Virus record (IMG/VR): IMGVR_UViG_3300025853_000058
Span: 1-64,000 of that record
DNA length: 64,000 bases
Direction: 5' to 3' (one strand)
DNA from: a virus
The number at the start of each line of letters is the position of its first letter. The first letter of the stretch is position 1. The translations under genes were made by a program, and so were the position numbers. Of the stretch, positions 10,525-18,549 are shown piece after piece. The notes beneath the pieces are model-generated. The model was not told where the DNA came from, made no database searches, and worked only from the letters and a program-made list of their open reading frames with translations.

Positions 10525-12195
10525 ATGGTAGAAAATAACCCGCATAAGATTTCAACAATGGGAAGAGGAACTTTAGCAGCAATTACAGACGCTTCAGATT
10601 TTCCCCATACTGGTTTAATTAAAGGTCTTTCCCAAATGGCAAGACAAAATATAGTAGTAAAGGGGTCAAATGATTCGGCTTCACACGATTTCAATATAAC
10701 ACAGGCTACTAGCGGGAATGTTATTCAAGTTGCTCAAGGAAGTTATTTGAGAGATGGTAAATTATACACTGCAAGTGCGGCTAATTTTACTATTGGTACA
10801 ACAAGTAATGATACTAGTTTATTAGCCCATACAGAATTTGATAAGGGCTATCACTTATTGGTGATAAATTCTTCAAATGCTATAAAAATAAGACAACCAA
10901 CTGTGGCAGATAAAGTTCCCGATTATACCTCCGGCGACACAATTATTGCTATAATTGAAGTTTCTTCCACCACAGGTGATGGAACGAGAAATATTCAATT
11001 CTTAACAAGTGATAAAACAGATAACAGTGTAAGTATTGCCTATACTGCATCAAATACATATACAGAAACAATGTCTATTGTTGGAACTAATGATAGAACA
11101 GTATTTAGAAATACAATTGCTAATGCTGACATTAGATTCATATTGGCTGATAATACTGCCGATGAAAAGTTTGAGGTTGTGACTGATGATGATTCGGACG
11201 GAGATGGAGATACTACCGTCTTTTCAATTGACGGTCAAGGTTTAGTGAGTATTACAGGAGTTGATAAAAATGATGCTGACTTAGTTATTTCAAAAGATGT
11301 TGCTGGAAGTATTGGTAGGGCGGGTATTTCTTTAATTTCAGATAACTCAACAAATGGTCAATCTGGAAGATTAACTCTCGAAAGAACTGCCGGTTCCAGT
11401 TTTATTGGAATGGATATTGCTACTGATTCAAGAGATGGAATTAGAATTTTAACAGGAGATGGTTCGGAAACCGAAAGAATGAGAATAAACGATGATGGAA
11501 AAGTAGCGATAGGTACGGCTACCGTTGATACTAATTCTTTATTGGCAGTTGAAGGAGCCATTTCTCTTGATGAAATTAGCGCACCTACAAATACAGCAGA
11601 TAGAGGACAACTCTACACTAATGCAGATAATGAACTACACATGATTGACGGTGCGGGAACTGATACTGTTTTCTTAAAGAGTGGAAAGCATTCTATTTGG
11701 GTTCCTTCATCAGCCATGACCCCATTAACAACAAATGGTTGTTCTGTATTGACACAAGTTGAAATGACAGCAGGTAGGCCGGAACTACAAGTATTGGATT
11801 TTGCCGCAGATGCAGATGATTTTTGTCAATTTACGGTTGCATTCCCTAAATCTTGGAACGAAGGAACAGTGACATTTCAACCATTTTGGACTGTCACAGG
11901 AACAAATACAGGAACAGCCGTTTGGAATTTGACGGGTATAAGTGTTGATGATAACTATGCAATTAATAGCGGTTATCCTTCAATAGCCGCTACCGGAGCA
12001 AAAGCACATAGCGGTACTTCTAATGACCTCAATACTAGTCCAGAAAGCGGAGCATTAACAATAACAAATGCTTCTGTTGATAGTGTGACCTACTTTAGAT
12101 TAAGTTTAGATACGAGTTCTAGTTCACAAACAGGAACAGTTCGTCTTATTGGCCTTAAATTATTCTATGATATTAATGCGGGGAATGACGAGTGA
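10525..12195 (+). CDS. Tail-fibre-like protein
   Basis: 556 residues. The middle has the repetitive text common in marine phage fibres: 'ERMRINDDGKVAIGTAT' then 'LLAVEGAISLDEISAPTNTA' and 'RGQLYTNADNELHMIDGAG', which is a trimeric fibre shaft pattern. The C-terminal 170 residues look like a beta-sandwich head with 'TVRLIGLKLFYDI' at the end. Likely the receptor-binding fibre or a side fibre. The gene follows the 120-residue tail protein after 1 nt. Confidence 0.7.
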   Translation: MVENNPHKISTMGRGTLAAITDASDFPHTGLIKGLSQMARQNIVVKGSNDSASHDFNITQATSGNVIQVAQGSYLRDGKLYTASAANFTIGTTSNDTSLLAHTEFDKGYHLLVINSSNAIKIRQPTVADKVPDYTSGDTIIAIIEVSSTTGDGTRNIQFLTSDKTDNSVSIAYTASNTYTETMSIVGTNDRTVFRNTIANADIRFILADNTADEKFEVVTDDDSDGDGDTTVFSIDGQGLVSITGVDKNDADLVISKDVAGSIGRAGISLISDNSTNGQSGRLTLERTAGSSFIGMDIATDSRDGIRILTGDGSETERMRINDDGKVAIGTATVDTNSLLAVEGAISLDEISAPTNTADRGQLYTNADNELHMIDGAGTDTVFLKSGKHSIWVPSSAMTPLTTNGCSVLTQVEMTAGRPELQVLDFAADADDFCQFTVAFPKSWNEGTVTFQPFWTVTGTNTGTAVWNLTGISVDDNYAINSGYPSIAATGAKAHSGTSNDLNTSPESGALTITNASVDSVTYFRLSLDTSSSSQTGTVRLIGLKLFYDINAGNDE

Positions 12196-12662
12196 GTTTT
12201 GGTTATGTTGTTCTTGGTTTCAATTCTTATCCTAAAAGGGGAGAAGCCGCACCTTCTTCTCTTTTAATACAAGATGCCGCAGGTAATGATAATAGATTTA
12301 CTACTACTATCGGAGCATCTGTCGCACATGATAATGATTTTTCAAATCCCTATATTGTAGCGGGATTAGCAGGTTCTACTATTACTTTTGGATTTTATTC
12401 ACAAGTTGTAGGAAATGTAAATACTTTTCAATGGTCTGTTTTGAATATTAACGACCCGCAAGGAGTTATTGCTTCATATAGTTCAACTCCAAGTAGCGGG
12501 AGTATTACAGGCCCAACAACTGTTAATTGGACAAATTTAGCAATTACCTTAGCCGGTTCTATAAGTGGTGGTTCTATGGCAGAATTTGAAGTTAGAGTCG
12601 TTGCTACCAATGATGGCGGCTCAGATACATCGAACTATACATTAACTTTCTTAAGTCCATGA
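12192..12662 (+). CDS. Ig-like beta-sandwich fibre accessory protein
   Basis: 156 residues with a GTG start overlapping the previous stop (GTGA). Sequence such as 'FQWSVLNINDPQGVI' and 'GSMAEFEVRVVATNDGGSD' has the strand pattern of Ig/fibronectin-like virion decoration domains. Probably a fibre tip or attachment protein, by position at the end of the tail operon. No specific family assigned. Confidence 0.55.
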   Translation: MSFGYVVLGFNSYPKRGEAAPSSLLIQDAAGNDNRFTTTIGASVAHDNDFSNPYIVAGLAGSTITFGFYSQVVGNVNTFQWSVLNINDPQGVIASYSSTPSSGSITGPTTVNWTNLAITLAGSISGGSMAEFEVRVVATNDGGSDTSNYTLTFLSP

Positions 12663-12766
12663 TAAAAAAAGAATTAATCATAAAGATGTTGCTATTTATA
12701 ATTGCAATATCTTACTTCATTTTTCTTTGGATAGGCCCTACCTTAGTGGGCAATCGTTATGGTTAG
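12659..12766 (+). CDS. 35-residue single-helix membrane peptide
   Basis: ATG overlaps the previous TGA (ATGA). The peptide has a Lys-rich start 'MIKKELIIK', one hydrophobic helix of about 20 residues and a short polar end. It is the last gene of the + strand tail operon. A holin-like or virion membrane peptide is possible but unproven. Confidence 0.5.
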   Translation: MIKKELIIKMLLFIIAISYFIFLWIGPTLVGNRYG

Positions 12767-12795
12767 TAAAGTAAGAAGTTCAAAAATTTTTGCAT

Positions 12796-12831
12796 AAAAA
12801 AAGGCGAGCCGACCCGTTAGGGCCGACCCGC
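12796..12831 (-). terminator. Hairpin + U-tract terminator of the long - strand array
   Basis: In the - strand RNA, 12 bases at 12831-12820 pair with 12 bases at 12815-12804 around loop TAAC. Three pairs are G-U, so the hairpin is perfect only in the - strand transcript. A run of seven U follows (12802-12796). The stop codon of the last - strand gene lies inside the loop. Confidence 0.7.
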
Positions 12832-12975
12832 TATTTCTGTTTTTACACTCCAAATACTCCTACACTCTCTACATTCCCACAATTTTACTTGGTCACTTGA
12901 ACCAACATAAAACCCTAAGATACGCTTCGCAAGCGTATTCTTTCCGCAATACTTACAAGTTTGTTTTAAACTCAT
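12817..12975 (-). CDS. 52-residue zinc-ribbon protein
   Basis: Too short for usual ORF cutoffs. It reads 'MSLKQTCKYCGKNTLA' and later 'KLWECRECRSIW': two CxxC knuckles 25 residues apart, a zinc ribbon. The ATG overlaps the stop of the membrane protein upstream (ATGA). It is the last gene of the - strand array. Nucleic-acid binding is likely from the fold only. Confidence 0.7.
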   Translation of the reverse strand: MSLKQTCKYCGKNTLAKRILGFYVGSSDQVKLWECRECRSIWSVKTEIAGRP

Positions 12976-13127
12976 TTATTCTCGCCTTGTTTATCTTCAC
13001 CAAGTAGTCTGCTAATGTACTCTTCCACGCTTTTTTCAGTGATATTAGAACCACCAAATGCTGCGAAGAATAGTAACGAAACTACTATCAAGAAGATAAA
13101 CAAGCCAAACCATTCTGCTGTGGACAT
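12972..13127 (-). CDS. 51-residue membrane protein
   Basis: Start ATG overlaps the exonuclease stop (TAATG). One hydrophobic segment (residues 7-25, 'LFIFLIVVSLLFFAAFGG') is followed by a charged helix. It overlaps the zinc-ribbon gene by ATGA, so the three genes are co-translated. Function unknown. Confidence 0.6.
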   Translation of the reverse strand: MSTAEWFGLFIFLIVVSLLFFAAFGGSNITEKSVEEYISRLLGEDKQGENK

Positions 13128-13720
13128 TACCAATCAACTCCTAAATCTATAAACTCTTCTTTTTCAATAGAGAATGCTTTTACTATGCCGTTTTCTTTAC
13201 CATAACTCCAAAGGTCATAAACTAATTGAGTATCTTTCATACAATACTCAACCACTTCATCGTATTTACCCATTTTCCATAACTTAGGAGCATCTGCACT
13301 ATCCATCAGTTTGAAATCATCCATAGTACATTTGACTAAGTTCTTCAGTTGAAACCTTTCGCCATGACCCTTGAGTAAATCTTTGCTTGTGTCTATGTAT
13401 TTATTTTCCTTTAAATATTTATGAATACAGTATATATCCATAGAATCCCTAAGTATAGGCAAATCAAATGCCGCTAAATTATGACCTAATAATTTACCAC
13501 CCTTTTGAAGATGTTCGTCTAAGTCATACTTTAACTGTTGTAAAGACTTTACAATGTGACCGCTTTTGGCGAAAGAATCAACAGGTTCATCAACATAAAC
13601 AGTTCCTGTATTTCCATCCCAAGTGGCAACTGTTGAAACTTGAAACATATGAGTATTAGCAAATCCGCCAATCTCATGTGACATATTCTTTGTTTCAATA
13701 TCTAATGCTAAAACGGACAT
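13127..13720 (-). CDS. DEDDy-type 3'-5' exonuclease
   Basis: About 197 residues of RNase H-like fold. Exo I is 'VLALDIETK' (Asp, Glu), Exo II 'GHNLAAFDLPIL' (Asp), and Exo III 'YCMKDTQLVYDL' with Tyr four residues before the final Asp, the DEDDy form. This resembles the proofreading domain of family B polymerases standing alone. The ATG at 13720 is chosen over an upstream GTG because the chain then starts just before Exo I as usual. The polymerase in this genome has its own Exo motifs, so this one may act in recombination, repair or RNA primer removal. Confidence 0.75.
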   Translation of the reverse strand: MSVLALDIETKNMSHEIGGFANTHMFQVSTVATWDGNTGTVYVDEPVDSFAKSGHIVKSLQQLKYDLDEHLQKGGKLLGHNLAAFDLPILRDSMDIYCIHKYLKENKYIDTSKDLLKGHGERFQLKNLVKCTMDDFKLMDSADAPKLWKMGKYDEVVEYCMKDTQLVYDLWSYGKENGIVKAFSIEKEEFIDLGVDW

Positions 13721-13725
13721 TGAAA

Positions 13726-13947
13726 TCACGAACCGTTAGTCCATAGTTTAGAAATCTTTGCGCTTTCTTCATCAACGGGTTCTTCTACGCCAATTCTGCG
13801 TTTAAGGAATGCCACAATGTTTGTGTTTGCTACTGATAGCATACTGCAACATTCCCAACCCTCATCACCGTAAGTATCTAATGTTTCTATAATAACTTTC
13901 GGTCCCTTCGTAATGTCAAAAACGACATATGTATTTTCGTATTTCAT
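13726..13947 (-). CDS. DUF4177-like small protein
   Basis: 73 residues. The pattern 'YVVFDITKG', 'LDTYGDEGWECCSML' and 'NIVAFLKRRI' is that of DUF4177-type proteins (a short beta-helix-beta unit with Gly-Trp-Glu), of unknown function. It overlaps the upstream ATPase gene by ATGA. Confidence 0.55.
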   Translation of the reverse strand: MKYENTYVVFDITKGPKVIIETLDTYGDEGWECCSMLSVANTNIVAFLKRRIGVEEPVDEESAKISKLWTNGS

Positions 13948-15455
13948 CTGCTTTCCTCCTTTAGTTTCAAATATGGTGAACGACCTATCTTTTTCATATC
14001 AAAGAACCTTTCATATTCATTCCATATCCTGTATATTTGAGCCTGTGATTTACCTATTGCAGTTTGAAGTTCCTGTAAGAATAAAGTCTTGTTGATGTAT
14101 GGTTCCTTTACTGTTGCCATTTTGTCATAAACATTGATAAACTCTTCTTTATGGGAGATTACAGAAGACTTCGGCCCTTGCTGTCGTAGGCTTCGCTCAA
14201 GCCATTCAACCAATGTCTTATAACATTGTCGGGTAATGGCCCCTGCTTGCCTAACATTTTGACCTGTCACACGGTATCTTAGGTCTTTATTTTTAATAGC
14301 CGGTGCTTGAGCAATACTACATAGCACTGACATTTTAATTAAAATTTTAAGTAGCCGAGTAATAAAATTGCTAGCGACTTCTCTTACGAACAAACCGCTA
14401 GAATTAATAAAGTTCATCATGCTTTCATATTCTAACATTAGAACTTCTCTAAAATCATCTGTATAAACCATTGTGTCCATAGCAGTTCCTCCATCTTCAA
14501 GAACTTCCTTATAGTGCGCTTGTAGCGTATTATAAATGTTCATAATTGCCTTTGTAAAGTCTTCGATTGGCCCTTCAACATCTTCATAAATACCGGCTTT
14601 GAGTATCTGTTGCTTTCTCATTTTATCTAAAACGGCTTCGGGAACTTCCCAAATAAAGCATAGCATTCTTTGAAGGAGTCCCTTTTCAGTCATAATAGAA
14701 TTTAGTTCCTTTGGTGGATAAGTCATAGCAAGAACACTTCTTTCAGAAAAGCACTCGATTAAGTTTCCATCCACTAAAATTTTACGCATAACCCAACTCT
14801 CACCGTGTAAAGTATTCATCATAGTATTCAATAAAACCACAGTATCTTGCTGGTGTTGGCTAGGGCTAAATACGCCGGAATATTCAAACTCATCGTAATG
14901 GACAAAACCATGCCCTTGTAAGGCTCCCGAAAAGAATTTCTCCACCCATCTTCCGGTAGGTCTTTCATTCCCTTCATCGTCTTCGTCCATTACTTGTATG
15001 TTTTTCCATGTTCCTATTAAAGCCGCACTTGTAGCGACTTGAACGGAAAAGGTATCAAATTGCTTTGCTTTAGAATTACCGTCTTCGTCAATAACATTTC
15101 TATCTATTGGATGAGTCCCTTGTTTATTTATTCTGGCAAATACATTTTTTGCAATAGGCCCAGTAAAATTATACAATGTTGACTTACCTGAACCGGAAGT
15201 TTGTATTTGACACGAATGTATTCGTGTATCTTCAATATTTCTACCATTTGGTATCTTCACAAAGTCTTTACATATTTGTCCAAGCAAAGCAAAGAAATTA
15301 ATCACTGCTGGTACTTCATTAAAGTGAGCAACCTTTACTGCTGACTCTTGATAAAGTCTAACAATTTCAGGTAGTTTCTCACTAAAAGATGCTGTATTTT
15401 CTTCGTGGTTTTTTAGGAAAGTTTCTTCCCATTCTTCATCATAATCTTCATTCAT
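13944..15455 (-). CDS. P-loop ATPase, candidate replicative helicase
   Basis: 503 residues. Walker A is 'QTSGSGKSTLYN' near residue 90 and the likely Walker B is 'FVHYDEFEYSG' near 195, followed by a possible sensor 'SVLAMTYPP'. The C-terminal 100 residues read like a winged helix ('LFLQELQTAIGKSQAQIYRI'). The arrangement resembles DUF3987/primase-helicase type ATPases of viruses and plasmids. It lies two genes from the primase, and no MCM or DnaB gene was seen, so it is the best candidate for the replicative helicase. That role is inferred. Confidence 0.5.
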   Translation of the reverse strand: MNEDYDEEWEETFLKNHEENTASFSEKLPEIVRLYQESAVKVAHFNEVPAVINFFALLGQICKDFVKIPNGRNIEDTRIHSCQIQTSGSGKSTLYNFTGPIAKNVFARINKQGTHPIDRNVIDEDGNSKAKQFDTFSVQVATSAALIGTWKNIQVMDEDDEGNERPTGRWVEKFFSGALQGHGFVHYDEFEYSGVFSPSQHQQDTVVLLNTMMNTLHGESWVMRKILVDGNLIECFSERSVLAMTYPPKELNSIMTEKGLLQRMLCFIWEVPEAVLDKMRKQQILKAGIYEDVEGPIEDFTKAIMNIYNTLQAHYKEVLEDGGTAMDTMVYTDDFREVLMLEYESMMNFINSSGLFVREVASNFITRLLKILIKMSVLCSIAQAPAIKNKDLRYRVTGQNVRQAGAITRQCYKTLVEWLERSLRQQGPKSSVISHKEEFINVYDKMATVKEPYINKTLFLQELQTAIGKSQAQIYRIWNEYERFFDMKKIGRSPYLKLKEESR

Positions 15456-16147
15456 ATTTTCACCTTCTTTTCGGAATTTAGAGTGTTTAAAATTCGTGAA
15501 GCCAATACTTGACCCACTCCATCGAGGTACTGCAATTCCTCTTCTGTTTGTTCTCCTATCTCCATGATAGAACCATATTCTTTAATTAAGATTTTGGCTT
15601 TTTTAATTGATACTCCTTTAATACTTGTGAGAACATCAAGTCTTAAGTCGTCTGTGCTGACCCGTTTGAATACTTCGGGTCGTATAACATCTCGCTGTAT
15701 AGGTTTCATTTTACAAATTGCTGTAATAATCAAAGATGCTTCTTCTTCGGTTGGAACCCAAAACGCCTTTACATCAGTATCTAATGTTATTCTGCCTATT
15801 GCTCCTAGAAATTTATTATTTAACATAATACTTCTAGCAGGTTCCTGTATCTTAGCCTTGCTATATTTTTTAACATTAAATATTGCTTCGGCAATATCAC
15901 CATATATAATAACAATATTAGTTTTGTAATGTCTATCCATGTTATCTATTTGTGTCCACAATCTTTTACTTATTACGGAACCCAAAAAATCAGTTGTTGA
16001 TTTTGCTTCAAAACAAACATCGTCAAAAACATAATCTCCAATTTCTAACCATTTCTTTTCAGTTTGAATATTCAAACCCTTCGCTTTACTCTCAACTAGT
16101 TTTACTAGTTTAGAACCTTCTTTTTCTCTACTGTCTATAATTAACAT
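15452..16147 (-). CDS. XPF/ERCC4-type nuclease with helix-hairpin-helix
   Basis: 231 residues: nuclease domain (1-140) then tandem HhH (about 160-225). Catalytic pattern: 'MLIIDSREK', then 'EIGDYVFDDVCFEAKS', where the usual GDhhh..ERK motif has Ala for Arg but keeps Asp, Glu and Lys. The HhH part shows 'LTSIKGVSIKKAKIL' and 'LQYLDGVGQVLASRIL'. In archaea such proteins (Hef/XPF type) cut branched or flap DNA. It overlaps both neighbours, within the replication block. Confidence 0.85.
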   Translation of the reverse strand: MLIIDSREKEGSKLVKLVESKAKGLNIQTEKKWLEIGDYVFDDVCFEAKSTTDFLGSVISKRLWTQIDNMDRHYKTNIVIIYGDIAEAIFNVKKYSKAKIQEPARSIMLNNKFLGAIGRITLDTDVKAFWVPTEEEASLIITAICKMKPIQRDVIRPEVFKRVSTDDLRLDVLTSIKGVSIKKAKILIKEYGSIMEIGEQTEEELQYLDGVGQVLASRILNTLNSEKKVKI

Positions 16148-17202
16148 ACTTGTTCCTCCTTATCTAAAAAGGTCGGGTATCGCCAACACTTCCCCACGCA
16201 ATACCCATCGGGGATTAGCACTGTTTTACAGAATGGTGTTTTGTAATTACCAAACACTGTAAATCGTGCGTGTTTTCTTGTTTCATATTCATTCCAATCT
16301 AGCCAAATCTCTTCATTCTCTTGTACTAATTCTTTAATTTCTTTTACTATTATGTCTAATACTTTTTGTTTTTCTGCTATTGTTTGTAATGGTCTTCGTT
16401 GTGTTAGTAAATCTCTATACCAAGAAACTAAATATGCTCTCGCCATGTGCGATGGATTCTCAACCATAATAGCACTGTGCAAACAAGGCAGTATTGGCAA
16501 TTTACCAGAATAATTAGGTACTGAAATCTCACCTTCAACCGCTTCGATAGGGGGTGCGATGGGAAACTTGGCCTTGATTTTGCCACCCTTCTTGAAGGGT
16601 ATAAGCCTCATACTTGATGCTAAAGAAAGAATGTGGCTTACATCGTTTGAAAGGTCTTCTTCGACTAGAGGAATACAAAAATAAGGATTGCCTTCATTAT
16701 CAGAAGAAGACATATTAACTGTATTTGGCACACGCCTTAATCGTGTTGTTTGTCCGACCCTATCATCAAGCGTTATGTCCTCACCTACTTTTGAAATCAA
16801 GTATTTTTTAATTTGACGAAAAAAGGTTTGAATACTTCTCATATCTTCTGCGGGTTCTCCAAAAATAAACATATGAAAACCACGACCTGAGAAAAATAAA
16901 GTATATTCAAATTGTTGTTCTAATACTAATTCCATAACAATACACACATCACGGTAGGCTTTCTCAATCTTTTCTCCATGTGCATCAAAGTCTAAGAATA
17001 TTCTATCTAGTATAACTGAGGAATCTATTTTTGCAGTTTCAGAAAAATGCTCAAAATCATAAACAGTAGTATAAACATTCGTCCTATTGTTTTGTGCATT
17101 CACAAAATTGATATACTCATTCTTCGAGAATACTATTTTTCTTTTCATCTGTGGTGCGTTCTTGATGTGGCTCCCCGCCCATACTTCCCTCGGATATTTC
17201 AT
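16141..17202 (-). CDS. AEP primase fused to a PriL-like iron-sulfur domain
   Basis: About 353 residues. The N-terminal part is a PriS-type catalytic domain: 'RIFLDFDAHGEK' supplies the metal-binding DxD, 'FFSGRGFHMFIFG' is the sGRGxH motif, and 'DDRVGQTTRLRRVPNTVN' the third. The C-terminal 120 residues match the pattern of the PriL 4Fe-4S domain: 'KLPILPCLHSAIM', a helix-rich stretch, then 'YKTPFCKTVLIPDGYCVGKC'. So one chain appears to hold both primase subunits. The start at 17202 is 8 nt after GGAGG. It overlaps the gene upstream by about 85 nt. Confidence 0.75.
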   Translation of the reverse strand: MKYPREVWAGSHIKNAPQMKRKIVFSKNEYINFVNAQNNRTNVYTTVYDFEHFSETAKIDSSVILDRIFLDFDAHGEKIEKAYRDVCIVMELVLEQQFEYTLFFSGRGFHMFIFGEPAEDMRSIQTFFRQIKKYLISKVGEDITLDDRVGQTTRLRRVPNTVNMSSSDNEGNPYFCIPLVEEDLSNDVSHILSLASSMRLIPFKKGGKIKAKFPIAPPIEAVEGEISVPNYSGKLPILPCLHSAIMVENPSHMARAYLVSWYRDLLTQRRPLQTIAEKQKVLDIIVKEIKELVQENEEIWLDWNEYETRKHARFTVFGNYKTPFCKTVLIPDGYCVGKCWRYPTFLDKEEQVC

Positions 17203-17491
17203 TTTCATTACCTCCAAAATCAACTGTTGCTGTGTTCAGCATTATTCTAATTACTCCGGCAATTTCACCGGAGAGTTTTGTTTTTATTGCATTTCGCATA
17301 ACATCTTCAAATGTATGTCCAACGAAACCTTCGTTTATTTTTATTTCTCTGATTAAGTCAAACCTCTCACTAAGTTTCGACTCGCTATAAATTTCATTAG
17401 CGAGCGAGTCGATAGTTTGTTTGAGATTAGATATTTCTGAGAATGTCCAAGACCTTGCCAATACCTTTAATTTGATTATTTCATTGTTCAT
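17117..17491 (-). CDS. Hypothetical helical protein
   Basis: About 124 residues from the ATG at 17491, which overlaps the stop of the 44-residue gene. The N-terminal 90 residues are helical with 'IYSESKLSERFDLIREIK'; the C-terminus is acidic and polar and is encoded in the stretch overlapping the primase N-terminus. No family recognised. Position suggests a primase or nuclease partner. Confidence 0.5.
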   Translation of the reverse strand: MNNEIIKLKVLARSWTFSEISNLKQTIDSLANEIYSESKLSERFDLIREIKINEGFVGHTFEDVMRNAIKTKLSGEIAGVIRIMLNTATVDFGGNENEISEGSMGGEPHQERTTDEKKNSILEE

Positions 17492-17615
17492 ATTTAATCG
17501 CCTCAAATCTATTTAGAAGTGCCTCAGCATATCCTCTAATATCATCATCGTATCTTCCTAAGTGGGAAAGGATGGTTATTGCGTCTTCTGCTATTTTATA
17601 CATATTATCAGACAT
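17481..17615 (-). CDS. 44-residue helical protein
   Basis: Short ORF 'MSDNMYKIAEDAITILS...' with a stop at 17481-17483. It fills the gap between the Cas4-like nuclease (5 nt upstream) and the next gene, which it overlaps by 11 nt. Two helices predicted by eye, no motif. Function unknown. Confidence 0.5.
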   Translation of the reverse strand: MSDNMYKIAEDAITILSHLGRYDDDIRGYAEALLNRFEAIKYEQ

Positions 17616-17619
17616 AATA

Positions 17620-18549
17620 TCAAACCCATGTGTCTTCTTGTGCCGCTTCACAAATTCCAAAGAAACTACAAAAGGAACAAGTCTTGTAATAGAATTTTGT
17701 AGGAAATTGCTTCATTTCATAGGCTCTTAGTAATTTTGCGATACTATACATAACCGAAGTCATTGACCGTTTCTTAACAGGTTGTGCAAAGACATAGTTT
17801 GATACAGGATAATACCAACCCCAATGAGTCACCGGTATATTCGGGTCAAGTCCATTCTTAATTAAGACTTCGGGTTCTGCATTTTCAATAAGCAATTGAT
17901 AAAATGCCATCTCTTTACGCATCATTCCCGCCTTATAATCTTTCCACGGACCTGTTTTAAATTCAAAAGGAACATAGCCACCGTTTTCTAGGAAGATTCT
18001 ATCAATAATTCCTTGAATATGAATCTTATAATCCCTTTGTAAAGTGAATGGTTCATAACCAAGTGACGCATCTCCCTTATATGGGCCTTGAGGAATGGTT
18101 ATTTCCGCATCGAATTTACCTTCATTACAAACAGGTAAATATTCTTCTGTCTTATTTTCAGTTCTCGATTCCAAGTATCGGCTAGTTTCAAACGATGCTA
18201 TGTTTAGAGAAATATCATAGTATTCATCAATGGGTGTTAATGCTGTAATGTATTCACCTACTTCATCAGCACTCATACCTTCTGCTTTTTTAACATCGAA
18301 CTCATTAAAAAAGTCCTCTCTATGATTATGCAAGACCGTTCCTTTACGCATAGCCTCCGTTTGGTCTTGAGGCAAACGCTGGATATAAGAAAAGTCATAC
18401 TTTTTATTGCACCAATCAAAGGAGCCAAGAGAAGACTTGGTTATTTTTAAGATAGGCTTTGTCGGGTCACTGTAATTTTCAGGTTTCCAATCGTATGTAA
18501 ATTCATCCATTGATTTAATCACTGCTTCATATTTTTCATCATCGTTCAT
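17620..18549 (-). CDS. Cas4/RecB-like PD-(D/E)XK nuclease with Fe-S cysteines
   Basis: 309 residues. One Cys near the N-terminus ('SFDWCNKKYDFSY') and three near the C-terminus ('TCSFCSFFGICEA') are placed as in Cas4/AddB/Dna2 4Fe-4S nucleases. Between them are 'GTVLHNHREDFF' (RecB His motif), 'IHIQGIIDRIF' (Asp) and 'VPFEFKTGPW' (E-x-K), then 'MAFYQLLIENA' with the QhxxY-like helix. It likely resects DNA ends in recombination-dependent replication. No cas1 or cas2 is nearby, so this is not a CRISPR locus. Confidence 0.8.
   Translation of the reverse strand: MNDDEKYEAVIKSMDEFTYDWKPENYSDPTKPILKITKSSLGSFDWCNKKYDFSYIQRLPQDQTEAMRKGTVLHNHREDFFNEFDVKKAEGMSADEVGEYITALTPIDEYYDISLNIASFETSRYLESRTENKTEEYLPVCNEGKFDAEITIPQGPYKGDASLGYEPFTLQRDYKIHIQGIIDRIFLENGGYVPFEFKTGPWKDYKAGMMRKEMAFYQLLIENAEPEVLIKNGLDPNIPVTHWGWYYPVSNYVFAQPVKKRSMTSVMYSIAKLLRAYEMKQFPTKFYYKTCSFCSFFGICEAAQEDTWV

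Noticed and set aside
12767-12831. Direct repeat GCCGACCCG taken as an attachment site
   Set aside because: The two copies are explained as the G-U paired arms of the - strand terminator hairpin; no integrase is present.
17620-18549. Cas4-like nuclease as sign of a CRISPR locus
   Set aside because: No repeat-spacer array and no cas1 or cas2 in the window; virus Cas4-like nucleases are common in replication modules.
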